64,000 nt of DNA from JBJXGV01 sp046160485 (GTDB lineage: Bacteria; Orphanbacterota; Orphanbacteria; JBJXGV01). Location: positions 62,001 through 126,000 of the forward strand of contig JBJXGV010000027.1 in the NCBI GenBank assembly GCA_046160485.1. Direction: 5' to 3'. The position numbers and the translations under genes are program-made. Numbering within the stretch: the first letter of the stretch is position 1; each line of letters starts with the position of its first letter. A model generated the notes under the pieces. That model searched no databases and had not been told where the DNA came from. It worked only from the letters and a program-made list of their open reading frames with translations. Of the stretch, positions 1 to 7,916 are shown one piece after another.

Positions 1-1425
1 GGTTCATGGAATGTCGACGCCGAGGTCGCGCGATTCTGGGCGATGGAGGACCTCTCGGTCCACGACGGTCACTTCTACACGAATAAGGCCCCCGGTCTTT
101 CGCTGTGGTTGTTGCTCTTCGCCCCGCTCGTCGATCTCGTCACTCCGGGCCGCCTGCAACTCGTCGAACTGACCTACTTCGGCCGCGTCCTCGCGCTCAC
201 GCTTCCGTTCGTCGTATTCCTGTTCTTGTTCGGACGTTTTCTCGAGCGCATCGCCGGGCCCGCAATCGCCTGGACGCTCGTTGTGGCGTACGCGCTCGGC
301 ACGAACGCCGGGGTCTACGCCACACTGCTCAACAATCACAACCTGACGACGATGTCGCTGTTCGCCGCGTTCGTCATCCTCTGGCGCGGCGACTGGCGGC
401 GGTTCTGGATCGCGGGATTGGCGGCGGGATTCGCGGTGCTGCTCGAGATGCCGACGATTCTCTTCTCGATCACGTTCGCGGTTCTCGCGGGCGCGCTGGC
501 CGAACGCGGCGCCCGCGCGAAGGCGTTGCTCGTTTTCACTGCCGGTGCGCTTCCGATGGCCGCGATTCTTCTCTATTACAACTGGTCATGCTTCGGGAAT
601 CCGTTTGTCGTCTCCTACATGCGGGATAGCAAATACCTGTTGGCGGATCAGGGGCAGATCTACGCGATGACGCTGCCGAGTCTTGGGCGCATCTTCGGCC
701 TGCTCGCCAGCCCGTCGCGCGGCCTCTTCTTCCATTCGCCCTGGATGCTTCTCGCCGTCCCGGGAATGCTTCTTCTGCGCGACGCTCTGCCGGCACGGCA
801 GCGCCGCCTGCTCACCGGAATGCTCTGTGCGGCGGCGGCACTTCTCCTCTTCATCTCGTCGCATCTTTACTGGCATGGCTACGCAACGTTCGGATCCCGC
901 TACCTGATCGTGATCTACCCGTTCATGACCGTCTGCGCCGCGATCGCCGCCGCGCGCGCCGCGGGACGCTGGCAAACAGCGGTCAAGATCGGGTTGGTCG
1001 GCGCAGCCGTCGTTTCTATCGCGATCCATTTGCTCGCAATCATGGCGTTTCCGGTTATTCCGTGGGTGCCGGACGGACTGCTCCTCAATCCGCTTGCCGG
1101 CTTCTTGCTCCCCTACCTGGCGCGGGGGTTGGGGACCTACACTCTCGCGAACCAGTTCGGGGCCAGCGTCGCGACCTCGCATGCGATTCTCGTAGGAATC
1201 GCGCTCGCCGCCTTCGCTGGACTCTCGCTTCCGAGTCTCCGGCCCGGGACACGATCGAGTCGCCGCATCGTGTTTTATGGTTGTGTCTTAGGAGCCTGTC
1301 TCGCAGCGCTTTGGCTTCAGTTTGGATCGAAAACAACGCCGCAGACGCCGTATTGGCGCGACGAGGTCGCGGCGCCATGGCGGCATCGAACCACGAGCCC
1401 GCCGACGACCCTGCCGCGAATCTAG
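1..1425 (+). CDS. Polytopic membrane protein, glycosyltransferase-39-like (5' partial)
   Basis: The frame is open from the first base, and the residues before the first ATG (base 43) read naturally into the protein (V-A-R-F-W-A-M-E-D), so the gene very probably begins outside the window. About 470 residues are visible, with roughly ten hydrophobic segments. The early N-K-A-P-G-L-S-L motif, the later S-P-S-R-G-L-F-F-H-S-P-W stretch and the H-G-Y-A-T-F-G-S-R-Y-L segment are typical of bacterial GT39/ArnT-like membrane proteins that move sugars from polyprenyl-phosphate carriers. The catalytic first loop, usually with an acidic D-E pair, would lie upstream and cannot be checked. The protein ends in a polar, Pro/Thr-rich tail. 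Substrate unknown. The membrane character is certain; the transferase assignment is moderately sure. Confidence 0.72.
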   Translation, partial: GSWNVDAEVARFWAMEDLSVHDGHFYTNKAPGLSLWLLLFAPLVDLVTPGRLQLVELTYFGRVLALTLPFVVFLFLFGRFLERIAGPAIAWTLVVAYALGTNAGVYATLLNNHNLTTMSLFAAFVILWRGDWRRFWIAGLAAGFAVLLEMPTILFSITFAVLAGALAERGARAKALLVFTAGALPMAAILLYYNWSCFGNPFVVSYMRDSKYLLADQGQIYAMTLPSLGRIFGLLASPSRGLFFHSPWMLLAVPGMLLLRDALPARQRRLLTGMLCAAAALLLFISSHLYWHGYATFGSRYLIVIYPFMTVCAAIAAARAAGRWQTAVKIGLVGAAVVSIAIHLLAIMAFPVIPWVPDGLLLNPLAGFLLPYLARGLGTYTLANQFGASVATSHAILVGIALAAFAGLSLPSLRPGTRSSRRIVFYGCVLGACLAALWLQFGSKTTPQTPYWRDEVAAPWRHRTTSPPTTLPRI

Positions 1426-1439
1426 CCCGGTTTTCGGGC

Positions 1440-1469
1440 TTGACAGTTTCGCGCCCGCTCGCCTACCAT
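1440..1469 (+). promoter_or_regulatory. Predicted sigma-70 promoter for the 3D-domain gene
   Basis: TTGACA at 1440-1445 is a perfect -35 box. TACCAT at 1464-1469 (4 of 6) follows after 18 bases. It lies just after the stop of the preceding gene and would give a leader of about 185 bases before the ATG at 1661. Confidence 0.5.
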
Positions 1470-1660
1470 GGCCCCACCTTCAGTGGAGTCGAGTTCGGGA
1501 GCGGCGATTTCAAACCTTCGTGCCGCGCACGAGTTCGAAAATCCACAAAAGGCTTGGCTCGGAAGAACATACCTCGTTCCGACTGGCCGGCCTTTCAGCG
1601 CAAACTCCCAATGTTCCCGAGTTCTTGAAAAGTTTCGAACGGAAGCTGAGGACTATTGCT

Positions 1661-2314
1661 ATGTCCACATTCGAGGTTTTGGAGACGGTCTCCGCGGCGC
1701 GGCGCGCTTTGATTCACGGCACCGTTGCGCGGGTCCTCGGAGCCGCTCTCGCCACGATTCTCGTCCTCGATCCGTGCGTTTCGTCTGAAGAACTGGCCCC
1801 GGCGCCCTTCTTCGAAGAGTGGCTCATGACCCATCCGATCGACGTCGCCGCGAAAGTCGGCCGCCACCGGAACACCCCAAAAGCAACCCCTGTCGCGGCG
1901 CGCCGCCTCGATCCGCTTCTCGAGGGGATCCCCGTGACGATGACCGCGTACTCGAGTGATGTCGCACAGACCGACGCCGATCCGCACATCACCGCGACCG
2001 GAACGACGGTGCGCCCCGGCGTCATCGCGTTATCGCGCGACCTGCTTCGGGATTACACGCCGGGCGCGCCGTTCCGCTATGGCGATCGCGTCTTCATCGA
2101 GGGCCACGGCGAGTTCATCGTCGAAGACACGATGCACCCGCGCTGGACGCACCGTGTCGATCTTTGGTCCGAGTCGCGCGAAGAGGCCGTGCAGTTCGGC
2201 CGCCGCCGCGGCCGGCTCCACGCCGTCCCGAATCCGAAGATTGCTGTCGTCCGAGTCGACGGCTCCGCACGCGCCGGCGGGCTCGGCGACCCCGGAACCG
2301 CGCTGCTTCCGTAA
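1661..2314 (+). CDS. 3D-domain (RlpA/MltA-like barrel) secreted protein
   Basis: About 217 residues. The start is placed at the ATG at 1661, which has G/A-rich sequence just upstream; the frame stays open further upstream, but that part does not look protein-like. A hydrophobic N-terminal segment (residues about 20-37) suggests export or a membrane anchor. From about residue 90 the sequence V-T-M-T-A-Y-S, T-A-T-G-T-T-V-R-P-G, Y-G-D-R-V-F-I and R-V-D-L-W matches the 3D (Asp-Asp-Asp) double-psi barrel family, known from cell-wall lytic enzymes and spore/wall proteins. In this family the three aspartates form the active site; candidates here are in G-D-R-V, V-E-D-T and V-D-L-W. Likely role: peptidoglycan remodelling in the periplasm. 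It has its own predicted promoter and ends tail-to-tail with coaX. Confidence 0.8.
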   Translation: MSTFEVLETVSAARRALIHGTVARVLGAALATILVLDPCVSSEELAPAPFFEEWLMTHPIDVAAKVGRHRNTPKATPVAARRLDPLLEGIPVTMTAYSSDVAQTDADPHITATGTTVRPGVIALSRDLLRDYTPGAPFRYGDRVFIEGHGEFIVEDTMHPRWTHRVDLWSESREEAVQFGRRRGRLHAVPNPKIAVVRVDGSARAGGLGDPGTALLP

Positions 2315-2506
2315 CACGCGCTCGCGCGCCGCGCCTACCGGGTCTCGAAACTCCCGCCGACGATCCCCCCCTCAAGTTCCCGCCCGTTCGAGCCGATGAA
2401 TGCACGGGGTTGATCTTGGCGCACCCCTGGAGGCGTTATGACGACGGATGACTCAGGAGACCGCGGCCTTTTCGTGCTGAGCACCGAGCTCGGCACCCGG
2501 TACGTG

Positions 2507-3412
2507 TCAGCGGGAAACATCCTCGCCGGGGCCGCTCACACGATCAAATATGAGCCGCAATCCTTGCAGCGTCAGGTCCGGGACGACCTTGCCGATTTCT
2601 GCGGAGCGACCAGCGATGAGCCCAGCGAGGCCGCCAGTCGCTAGGACTTCGAAATCGCGCCGCCACTCCCGGCGAATCCGCGCGATGATTCCGTCGATCT
2701 GCCCGACCGTGCCGTACAGGATGCCCGATCGCACGCTCTCGCCGGTGTTCTTGCCGATGACGTTTTCCGGAAAGACGAGGTCGACGGCTGAAAGCCGCGC
2801 GGCGCGCCGGAAGAGGTCTCGCGACGAGGTCATTAGACCCGGAGCGATCGCCCCTCCGAGGTAGTCGCCCTTCGGGGAGACGACGTCGAAGGTCGTCGCG
2901 GTTCCGAGGTCGACCACGACGCACGGACCGCCGTAGAGCCGGTACGCGGCGACTGCGTTTGCGATCCGGTCCGCGCCGACGTCACGCGGCGTGTCGACCC
3001 GAATCCGAATCCCGACATTCGTCTCGCCGGTAACGACGATCGTCTTCGCGCCGAGGCGCTTCTCGCCGACATCGCGGAAGGCCGTCGTGATCGCCGGCAC
3101 CACCGATCCGATCGAAAGTCCGCCGATCTCGCCGGGTGCAATCCCCGCTTCGCGCGCGAGGAGCCCGAGCAGCAGCCAATACTCGTCGGAAGTCCGCTCG
3201 GCGTCGGAAGCAAGACGCCACGGACCGTGAAGGCGGCCGTCGCGGAAGATCCCGATGACCGTCTCGGTGTTCCCCGCGTCGACAACCACGAGCGGCGGAG
3301 CCGAGGGGCGGGCGGCGCGCGGCCCCGCGACGGCGCGCGCGCGGGTTGACGCCTTCGGCGCCTCGAGGGTTCGCGATTTGCGAGCGCGCGCGGCGCGGGT
3401 CGAACGCGGCAT
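2507..3412 (-). CDS. coaX: Type III pantothenate kinase
   Basis: CoaX phosphorylates pantothenate with ATP, the first step of coenzyme A synthesis, in the cytosol. The family pattern is clear: V-V-D-A-G-N-T-E-T near residue 43 (acidic N-terminal nucleotide loop), R-T-S-D-E-Y-W, the G-A-D-R signature, and V-V-D-L-G-T-A-T-T-F-D followed by G-G-A-I-A-P-G-L. It is longer (301 residues) than the usual 250-260 because of a basic Ala/Arg-rich N-terminal extension of about 40 residues. The start is supported by an AGGAGGA Shine-Dalgarno sequence (3419-3425) and by a TGATG overlap with the birA stop. It is the last gene of the valS-to-coaX cluster. birA-coaX neighbourhoods are common in bacteria, which supports the call. 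Confidence 0.95.
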   Translation of the reverse strand: MPRSTRAARARKSRTLEAPKASTRARAVAGPRAARPSAPPLVVVDAGNTETVIGIFRDGRLHGPWRLASDAERTSDEYWLLLGLLAREAGIAPGEIGGLSIGSVVPAITTAFRDVGEKRLGAKTIVVTGETNVGIRIRVDTPRDVGADRIANAVAAYRLYGGPCVVVDLGTATTFDVVSPKGDYLGGAIAPGLMTSSRDLFRRAARLSAVDLVFPENVIGKNTGESVRSGILYGTVGQIDGIIARIRREWRRDFEVLATGGLAGLIAGRSAEIGKVVPDLTLQGLRLIFDRVSGPGEDVSR

Positions 3413-4488
3413 CAGATTTCCTCCTGAAAAGTGGCCTCGCCCGCGAGAACGCGTTCGAGTTGGCCGTCATTTTTCTCGATGAGTATCGCGCCGGACGCGT
3501 CGAAATCGCGAACGACGCCCGTGAGCGACCGCTCGGCGAGGCGTACGGTCACGCGCTCTCCCGTCAGATTCGAGCGCAGGCGGAACTCGTCGAGGAGGCG
3601 CGCCGAATCGCCGCGCTCGAGTGGCGTGACGAGCGTGCCGAACTCGACGAGGAACGCGGCGAGAAGCGCCTCGCGCGAGATCCCGCCCCCGCCGGCGAGC
3701 ACGCGCAGCGACGCGGCGCGCTCGCGCAACTCGGGCGGATAATCCTCCGCGCCCAGATCGACATTGATCCCGATTCCGATCACGGCGAAGTCGAGCGCAC
3801 CGCCACGGGATTTCGCCTCGGCGAGGATGCCGCCGACCTTGAGCCAGCGCGGCGAGGCGCCCGTTGCGCTCGTGGAGAAAACGAGGTCGTTCGGCCACTT
3901 CACGCGTAGCGCGACGCCGGCCGTGGTTTGCGCGGCGCGCACGCCCGCAAGCGCCGCGGCGATGGTGAGAAAATAGGCGTGGGCCGGCGGGAGAGCGGGC
4001 CGCACGAGAAGCGAAACCCACAGACCGCCGCCCGGCGCGGAAAACCACACGCGTCCATCGCGCCCGCGCCCGCGCGTCTGCGTTTCCGCGACGACGACGA
4101 GTCCGCCCGGCTCCCCCGCGTCGCCGAACGCCGTCGCGACATCGTTGGTCGACGTCGCTGCGGGGAGATGGAGCAGGCGCCAAGGCGGCGCGTCGGAGGC
4201 GCCGGCCGCGTTGCGCGCTGCGATCTCCGATTCGACGCGGGCGGTATCAAGCACCGCGCGCCGATTCGCGAGGCGGTGGCCTTCGCCGGCTCGCGTCTCG
4301 ATCGGTATTCCGCCTTCGCCGATCTCCGCGAGAAGGCGCACCAAGCGAATGGGCGGCACTGCAACTCGAGCTAGAAGCGACTCGCGTGACGAGAACGCAT
4401 CCCCCGCTGCGACCAGCGCGCCGAGGAGCGACTCGCGCGAGCCGCCCGTAAACGGCGCGAGGTCGATCACGCGGGCGTCGCCGCGCAT
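3412..4488 (-). CDS. birA: Biotin--[acetyl-CoA-carboxylase] ligase (BirA)
   Basis: Attaches biotin to biotin-dependent carboxylases through biotinyl-AMP. About 358 residues. The N-terminal 60-70 residues look like a winged-helix domain (S-S-R-E-S-L-L-A-R-V), so the protein may also repress transcription. The catalytic domain shows T-S-T-N-D-V, the biotin loop G-R-G-R-D-G-R-V-W, K-W-P-N-D-L and K-V-G-G-I-L-A-E, then G-I-G-I-N-V. A small C-terminal beta domain carries the L-T-G-V-V-R-D-F-D-A-S-G motif. The ATG at 4488 is chosen because it lies 31 bases after the nadC stop and begins the domain; the frame extends upstream into nadC but gives only Arg/Ser-rich shadow sequence. Its stop overlaps the coaX start. 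Confidence 0.94.
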   Translation of the reverse strand: MRGDARVIDLAPFTGGSRESLLGALVAAGDAFSSRESLLARVAVPPIRLVRLLAEIGEGGIPIETRAGEGHRLANRRAVLDTARVESEIAARNAAGASDAPPWRLLHLPAATSTNDVATAFGDAGEPGGLVVVAETQTRGRGRDGRVWFSAPGGGLWVSLLVRPALPPAHAYFLTIAAALAGVRAAQTTAGVALRVKWPNDLVFSTSATGASPRWLKVGGILAEAKSRGGALDFAVIGIGINVDLGAEDYPPELRERAASLRVLAGGGGISREALLAAFLVEFGTLVTPLERGDSARLLDEFRLRSNLTGERVTVRLAERSLTGVVRDFDASGAILIEKNDGQLERVLAGEATFQEEI

Positions 4489-4519
4489 CCGCGCGAAACA
4501 TCGGCGGCGAACGGAGTGG

Positions 4520-5491
4520 TCACGGCTCGACCTCGAGCGAGAAGTCGATCGCGCGAGCGGAATGCGTGATCGCGCCCGCGGAGATCGCATCGACGCCCGT
4601 CTCGGCGATCGCGCGAACGGTGTCGAGCCGCACACCGCCCGACGCCTCGAGCGTGATCGCGCGTCCGCCGCGGCGCGCGATCGCGACCGCCTCGCGCAGC
4701 GTCGCGACGTCCATGTTGTCGAGCAGGATGTGGTCGACTCCTGCGTCGACGAGCATGCGCACATCCTCGAGCGATTCCGCTTCGACCTCGAGCGGGAGCG
4801 GCTTCGCGCTGCCGGGCTTACCCCCGCCGGTCTTCGACCGAAACTCGGCGACACGCGGCAAGCACGCGGCGAGCCCACCCGCGAGGATTCGGTGGTTGTC
4901 CTTCACGAGAATCATCGACGATGCGTCGAGGCGATGATTCTCGCCGCCGCCGGCGCGCACCGCGGCTTTTTCGAGCGTGCGCCAACCGGGCGTCGTCTTG
5001 CGCGTGTCGAGAATACGCGCGCCGGTCCCGGAAACCGCATCGACGTACGCGCGCGCCGCAGTCGCGACCCCCGAGAGCCGCGCGAGGAAGTTGAGCGCCG
5101 TCCGCTCGCCCGCGAGAATCGCGAGCGCGTGACCATCGAGCCGCAGCACGGAGTCTCCCGGCGCGACGCTGTCGCCATCGCGCACTGGGGCGCCACTCTG
5201 TTTCTCCGCGCGAGCATCGATCGACGGCTCGATCTCGCGGAAGACGGCGACCGCGGCCGCGAGCCCGGCGACGACGGCGGGCTCGCGCGCGACGATCGCC
5301 GCGCGCGCGCGCAACGACGGCGCGAAGATCGCGCGGCTCGTCACGTCACCGCGCGGCAGATCCTCGACGAGCGCAAGCCGCACGAGGGCAAGTTCCGACT
5401 CGGTCAAACCGTCCGCGCGCGCGGCATCCTCGCGCGTGTTAGCGCCGCTTCCGCCGCGACGCGCCTCTGCTGGCGGGCCCGGTCTCTTCAT
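4520..5491 (-). CDS. nadC: Nicotinate-nucleotide pyrophosphorylase (quinolinate phosphoribosyltransferase)
   Basis: Converts quinolinate and PRPP to nicotinate mononucleotide in de novo NAD synthesis. About 323 residues. Diagnostic motifs in order: E-D-L-P-R-G-D-V-T-S, E-R-T-A-L-N-F-L-A-R-L-S-G-V-A-T, the substrate loop D-T-R-K-T-T-P-G-W-R, V-R-A-G-G-G-E-N-H-R, K-D-N-H, V-E-A-E-S, D-H-I-L-L-D-N-M and E-A-S-G-G-V. The ATG at 5491 (or the TTG at 5497) lies inside the last codons of uvrB, an overlap of about 50 bases that suggests translational coupling. The first 20 residues are a polar extension before the family core. No other NAD-synthesis gene is present in the window. Confidence 0.95.
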   Translation of the reverse strand: MKRPGPPAEARRGGSGANTREDAARADGLTESELALVRLALVEDLPRGDVTSRAIFAPSLRARAAIVAREPAVVAGLAAAVAVFREIEPSIDARAEKQSGAPVRDGDSVAPGDSVLRLDGHALAILAGERTALNFLARLSGVATAARAYVDAVSGTGARILDTRKTTPGWRTLEKAAVRAGGGENHRLDASSMILVKDNHRILAGGLAACLPRVAEFRSKTGGGKPGSAKPLPLEVEAESLEDVRMLVDAGVDHILLDNMDVATLREAVAIARRGGRAITLEASGGVRLDTVRAIAETGVDAISAGAITHSARAIDFSLEVEP

Positions 5492-7502
5492 TTTCAACGT
5501 TGCTTCTCCCTCGTTTCTCGAGTTCGCCGCGCTTTTCCAAGCGCAGCTCGAAGATCTTGTCCCGAATCGTCGCGGCGACTTCGAACTCGAGCCGCTCGGC
5601 GGCTTCCTTCATCTCGCGCTCGAGCGCCGCGAGCAGATCTCGCGGCGACATCTCGCGAAACGCGTCGATCGAAACGTTCGGCGGCGGCTCGTCGCGCGAG
5701 TCCGCCATCGCGGTCGCTTGCATCACCTCTTCGAGCGTCTTGATGATCGACCTCGGTTCGATGCCGTGTTCGACATTGTATGCCTCTTGAATCGCGCGCC
5801 GCCGATTCGTTTCGCTAATCGCGCGCTGCATCGAGCCGGTCATGCCGTCGGCGTAGAGGAGCACGCGGCCGTTCACGTTGCGCGCCGCGCGCCCCGAGGT
5901 CTGGATGAGCGACGTCTCGCTGCGAAGGAAGCCTTCCTTGTCGGCGTCGAGAATCGCGACGAGCGACACCTCGGGAAGATCGAGCCCTTCGCGCAGCAGA
6001 TTGATGCCGACGAGCACGTCGAACGCCGCCGTGCGCAGCCCGCGCAGGATTTCGACGCGGCGAATCGCGTCGATGTCGGAGTGGAGATACTCGACCTTCA
6101 CGCCAGCGGCTTTCAGGTAGTCGGTGAGATCCTCGCTCATGCGCTTGGTGAGCGTCGTGACGAGAACGCGCTCCCCGGCCTCGACGCGCGCGCGGATCTC
6201 GCGCAAGAGATCGTCGATCTGCCCCTTCGCCGGCCGCACCTCGATCTGCGGATCGACGAGTCCCGTCGGGCGGATAATTTGCTCGACGATCACTCCCGCC
6301 GATTTCTGCAGCTCGTACATCGCGGGCGTCGCCGACACGAAGAGGATTCGCGGCACGAGCGACTCGAACTCCTCGAAGCGAAGCGGCCGATTGTCGAGCG
6401 CCGACGGCAGGCGAAAACCGTACTCGACGAGGCGTTCCTTGCGCGCGCGATCGCCGTTGTACATGCCGTTGATCTGCGGCACCGTCACGTGGCTTTCGTC
6501 GACGATGCAGAGAAAATCCTTCGGGAAGTAGTCGATGAGGCAGTACGGCCGGACCCCCGGCGCGCGCCCCGCAAGATGCCGCGAGTAGTTCTCGACGCCC
6601 TGGCAGTAGCCGATCTCGCGCAGCATCTCCATGTCGAATCGCGTCCGCTGCTCGATGCGCTGCGCCTCGAGCAGTTTCCCCTCCGCGCGAAACCACGCCA
6701 CGCGCGCATCCATCTCCGTTTCGATGTCGGCGAGCGCGGCGAGCACGCGCTCCTCGGTCGTGACGAAGTGTTTCGCCGGATAGATCGCCACCGAGTCGCG
6801 CGCCGCGAGCGTTCGCCCCGTGACGAGATCGAACTCGACGATGCGCTCGACCTCGTCGCCGAACAACTCGATGCGGATGCCGCGATCGTCGTACGCGGGC
6901 CACACCTCGAGCGTGTCGCCCCGCACGCGAAACGTCCCGCGCTCGAGCGCGATGTCGTTGCGCTTGTACTGAATCTCGACGAGGCGGCGGAGAAACGCAT
7001 TGCGCGACGCCGTCTCGCCGACGCGAAAGAATACGAGACGGTCGTGAAACTCCGACGGCGCCCCGAGGTTGTAGATGCACGAGACGCTCGCCACGAGAAT
7101 GACGTCGCGCCGCTCGAAGAGAGACTTCGTCGCACGCAACCGCAGGCGATCGATCTCTTCGTTGATGTCCGAGTCTTTCTCGATGTACGTGTCGGTCTGC
7201 GGGATGTACGCCTCGGGCTGGAAGTAGTCGTAATACGAGATGAAAAACTCGACCGCGTTCTCGGGAAAGAAAAGACGAAGCTCGCCGTAGAGCTGCGCGG
7301 CGAGCGTCTTGTTGTGCGAGATGACGAGCGCCGGCACGCCGAGCTGCGCGACGACGTTGGCCATCGTGAAGGTCTTGCCGCTGCCCGTGACACCGAGAAG
7401 CGTCTGCACGTTCACGCCGCGCCGGAAGCCGTCGACAATGTCGGCGATCGCCTGCGGCTGATCGCCGCGCGGGCTGTAGTGCGACGTCAGCTTCCAGTCC
7501 AC
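5439..7502 (-). CDS. uvrB: Excinuclease ABC subunit B
   Basis: DNA-damage recognition helicase of nucleotide excision repair, acting with UvrA and UvrC. 687 residues, the usual length. Walker A G-V-T-G-S-G-K-T lies at residues 37-44. The beta-hairpin region with Y-Y-D-Y-F-Q-P-E-A-Y follows, then D-E-S-H (motif II), V-S-A-T-P (motif III) and the C-terminal helicase motifs with D-L-P-E-V-S and Q-T-S-G-R-A-A-R-N. A UVR motif (coiled helices that bind UvrC) ends the protein, followed by a basic tail. It sits between the HTH/RodZ-like gene and nadC; its 3' end overlaps nadC. Confidence 0.98.
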   Translation of the reverse strand: MDWKLTSHYSPRGDQPQAIADIVDGFRRGVNVQTLLGVTGSGKTFTMANVVAQLGVPALVISHNKTLAAQLYGELRLFFPENAVEFFISYYDYFQPEAYIPQTDTYIEKDSDINEEIDRLRLRATKSLFERRDVILVASVSCIYNLGAPSEFHDRLVFFRVGETASRNAFLRRLVEIQYKRNDIALERGTFRVRGDTLEVWPAYDDRGIRIELFGDEVERIVEFDLVTGRTLAARDSVAIYPAKHFVTTEERVLAALADIETEMDARVAWFRAEGKLLEAQRIEQRTRFDMEMLREIGYCQGVENYSRHLAGRAPGVRPYCLIDYFPKDFLCIVDESHVTVPQINGMYNGDRARKERLVEYGFRLPSALDNRPLRFEEFESLVPRILFVSATPAMYELQKSAGVIVEQIIRPTGLVDPQIEVRPAKGQIDDLLREIRARVEAGERVLVTTLTKRMSEDLTDYLKAAGVKVEYLHSDIDAIRRVEILRGLRTAAFDVLVGINLLREGLDLPEVSLVAILDADKEGFLRSETSLIQTSGRAARNVNGRVLLYADGMTGSMQRAISETNRRRAIQEAYNVEHGIEPRSIIKTLEEVMQATAMADSRDEPPPNVSIDAFREMSPRDLLAALEREMKEAAERLEFEVAATIRDKIFELRLEKRGELEKRGRSNVENEETGPASRGASRRKRR

Positions 7503-7515
7503 CGCGCTCTCTCCG

Positions 7516-7914
7516 TTATCCCCGCGAGAGGAACCAGACCGCGGCGAGCACGAGCACGACGATCACGACCGCGACCCACACGAACGAGCGCGGCTCTTTC
7601 GCGATGGGAGCCTCTTCATCGCCGACGTCCCACAGCTTGACGTTCTTCGGGGGCGCCTCACCCGTCTCGGCGAAGTAACGATCGAGACACTCGCGCGGCG
7701 AAAGCCCGACACCTTTGGCGTGCGCGGTAATGAAGATGTCGGCGTAGGGACGCGGCGGCAGATCGGTGAAGCGATCCTCCTCGACCGCCTCGAGGTAGCG
7801 CGGGCGAATGCGCAGCGTCTTTGCGAGCTGGTCGATCGAAATGCCGCGCGATTCCCGCGCCGCGCGCAGCGTGTCCCCGAGGCTTTTCATTGCGGGCGGG
7901 CGTTCTTCAGCCAT
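7516..7914 (-). CDS. RodZ-like HTH protein with C-terminal membrane anchor
   Basis: About 132 residues. Residues 8-75 form a helix-turn-helix of the RodZ/HTH_25 type: L-G-D-T-L-R-A-A-R-E-S-R-G-I-S, then L-A-K-T-L-R-I-R-P-R-Y-L-E-A-V-E-E, and P-P-R-P-Y-A-D-I-F. A polar linker leads to one strongly hydrophobic segment (F-V-W-V-A-V-V-I-V-V-L-V-L-A-A-V-W-F-L) and a short S-R-G end. In RodZ the HTH binds MreB and the rest is periplasmic; here the periplasmic domain is missing, so this is a short version. The ATG at 7914 is chosen because it lies 2 bases after the stop of the DUF4139 gene; a GTG at 7923 is the alternative. The mre genes lie elsewhere in this window (57-60 kb). Confidence 0.8.
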   Translation of the reverse strand: MAEERPPAMKSLGDTLRAARESRGISIDQLAKTLRIRPRYLEAVEEDRFTDLPPRPYADIFITAHAKGVGLSPRECLDRYFAETGEAPPKNVKLWDVGDEEAPIAKEPRSFVWVAVVIVVLVLAAVWFLSRG

Positions 7915-7916
7915 CG

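Noticed and set aside
1424..1440. Hairpin AGCCCG-GTTTT-CGGGCT after the first gene
   Set aside because: Only six pairs and no following T-run, so it is not a convincing terminator.
2438..2644. 68-codon plus-strand frame with a GGAGG site before its ATG
   Set aside because: It overlaps the 3' end of coaX antisense by about 138 bases, and its composition after base 2507 is that of a shadow.
4145..7640. Very long plus-strand open frames (532 and 734 codons) opposite birA, nadC and uvrB
   Set aside because: Arg/Glu-rich shadow translations of GC-rich genes whose true frames carry clear enzyme motifs.
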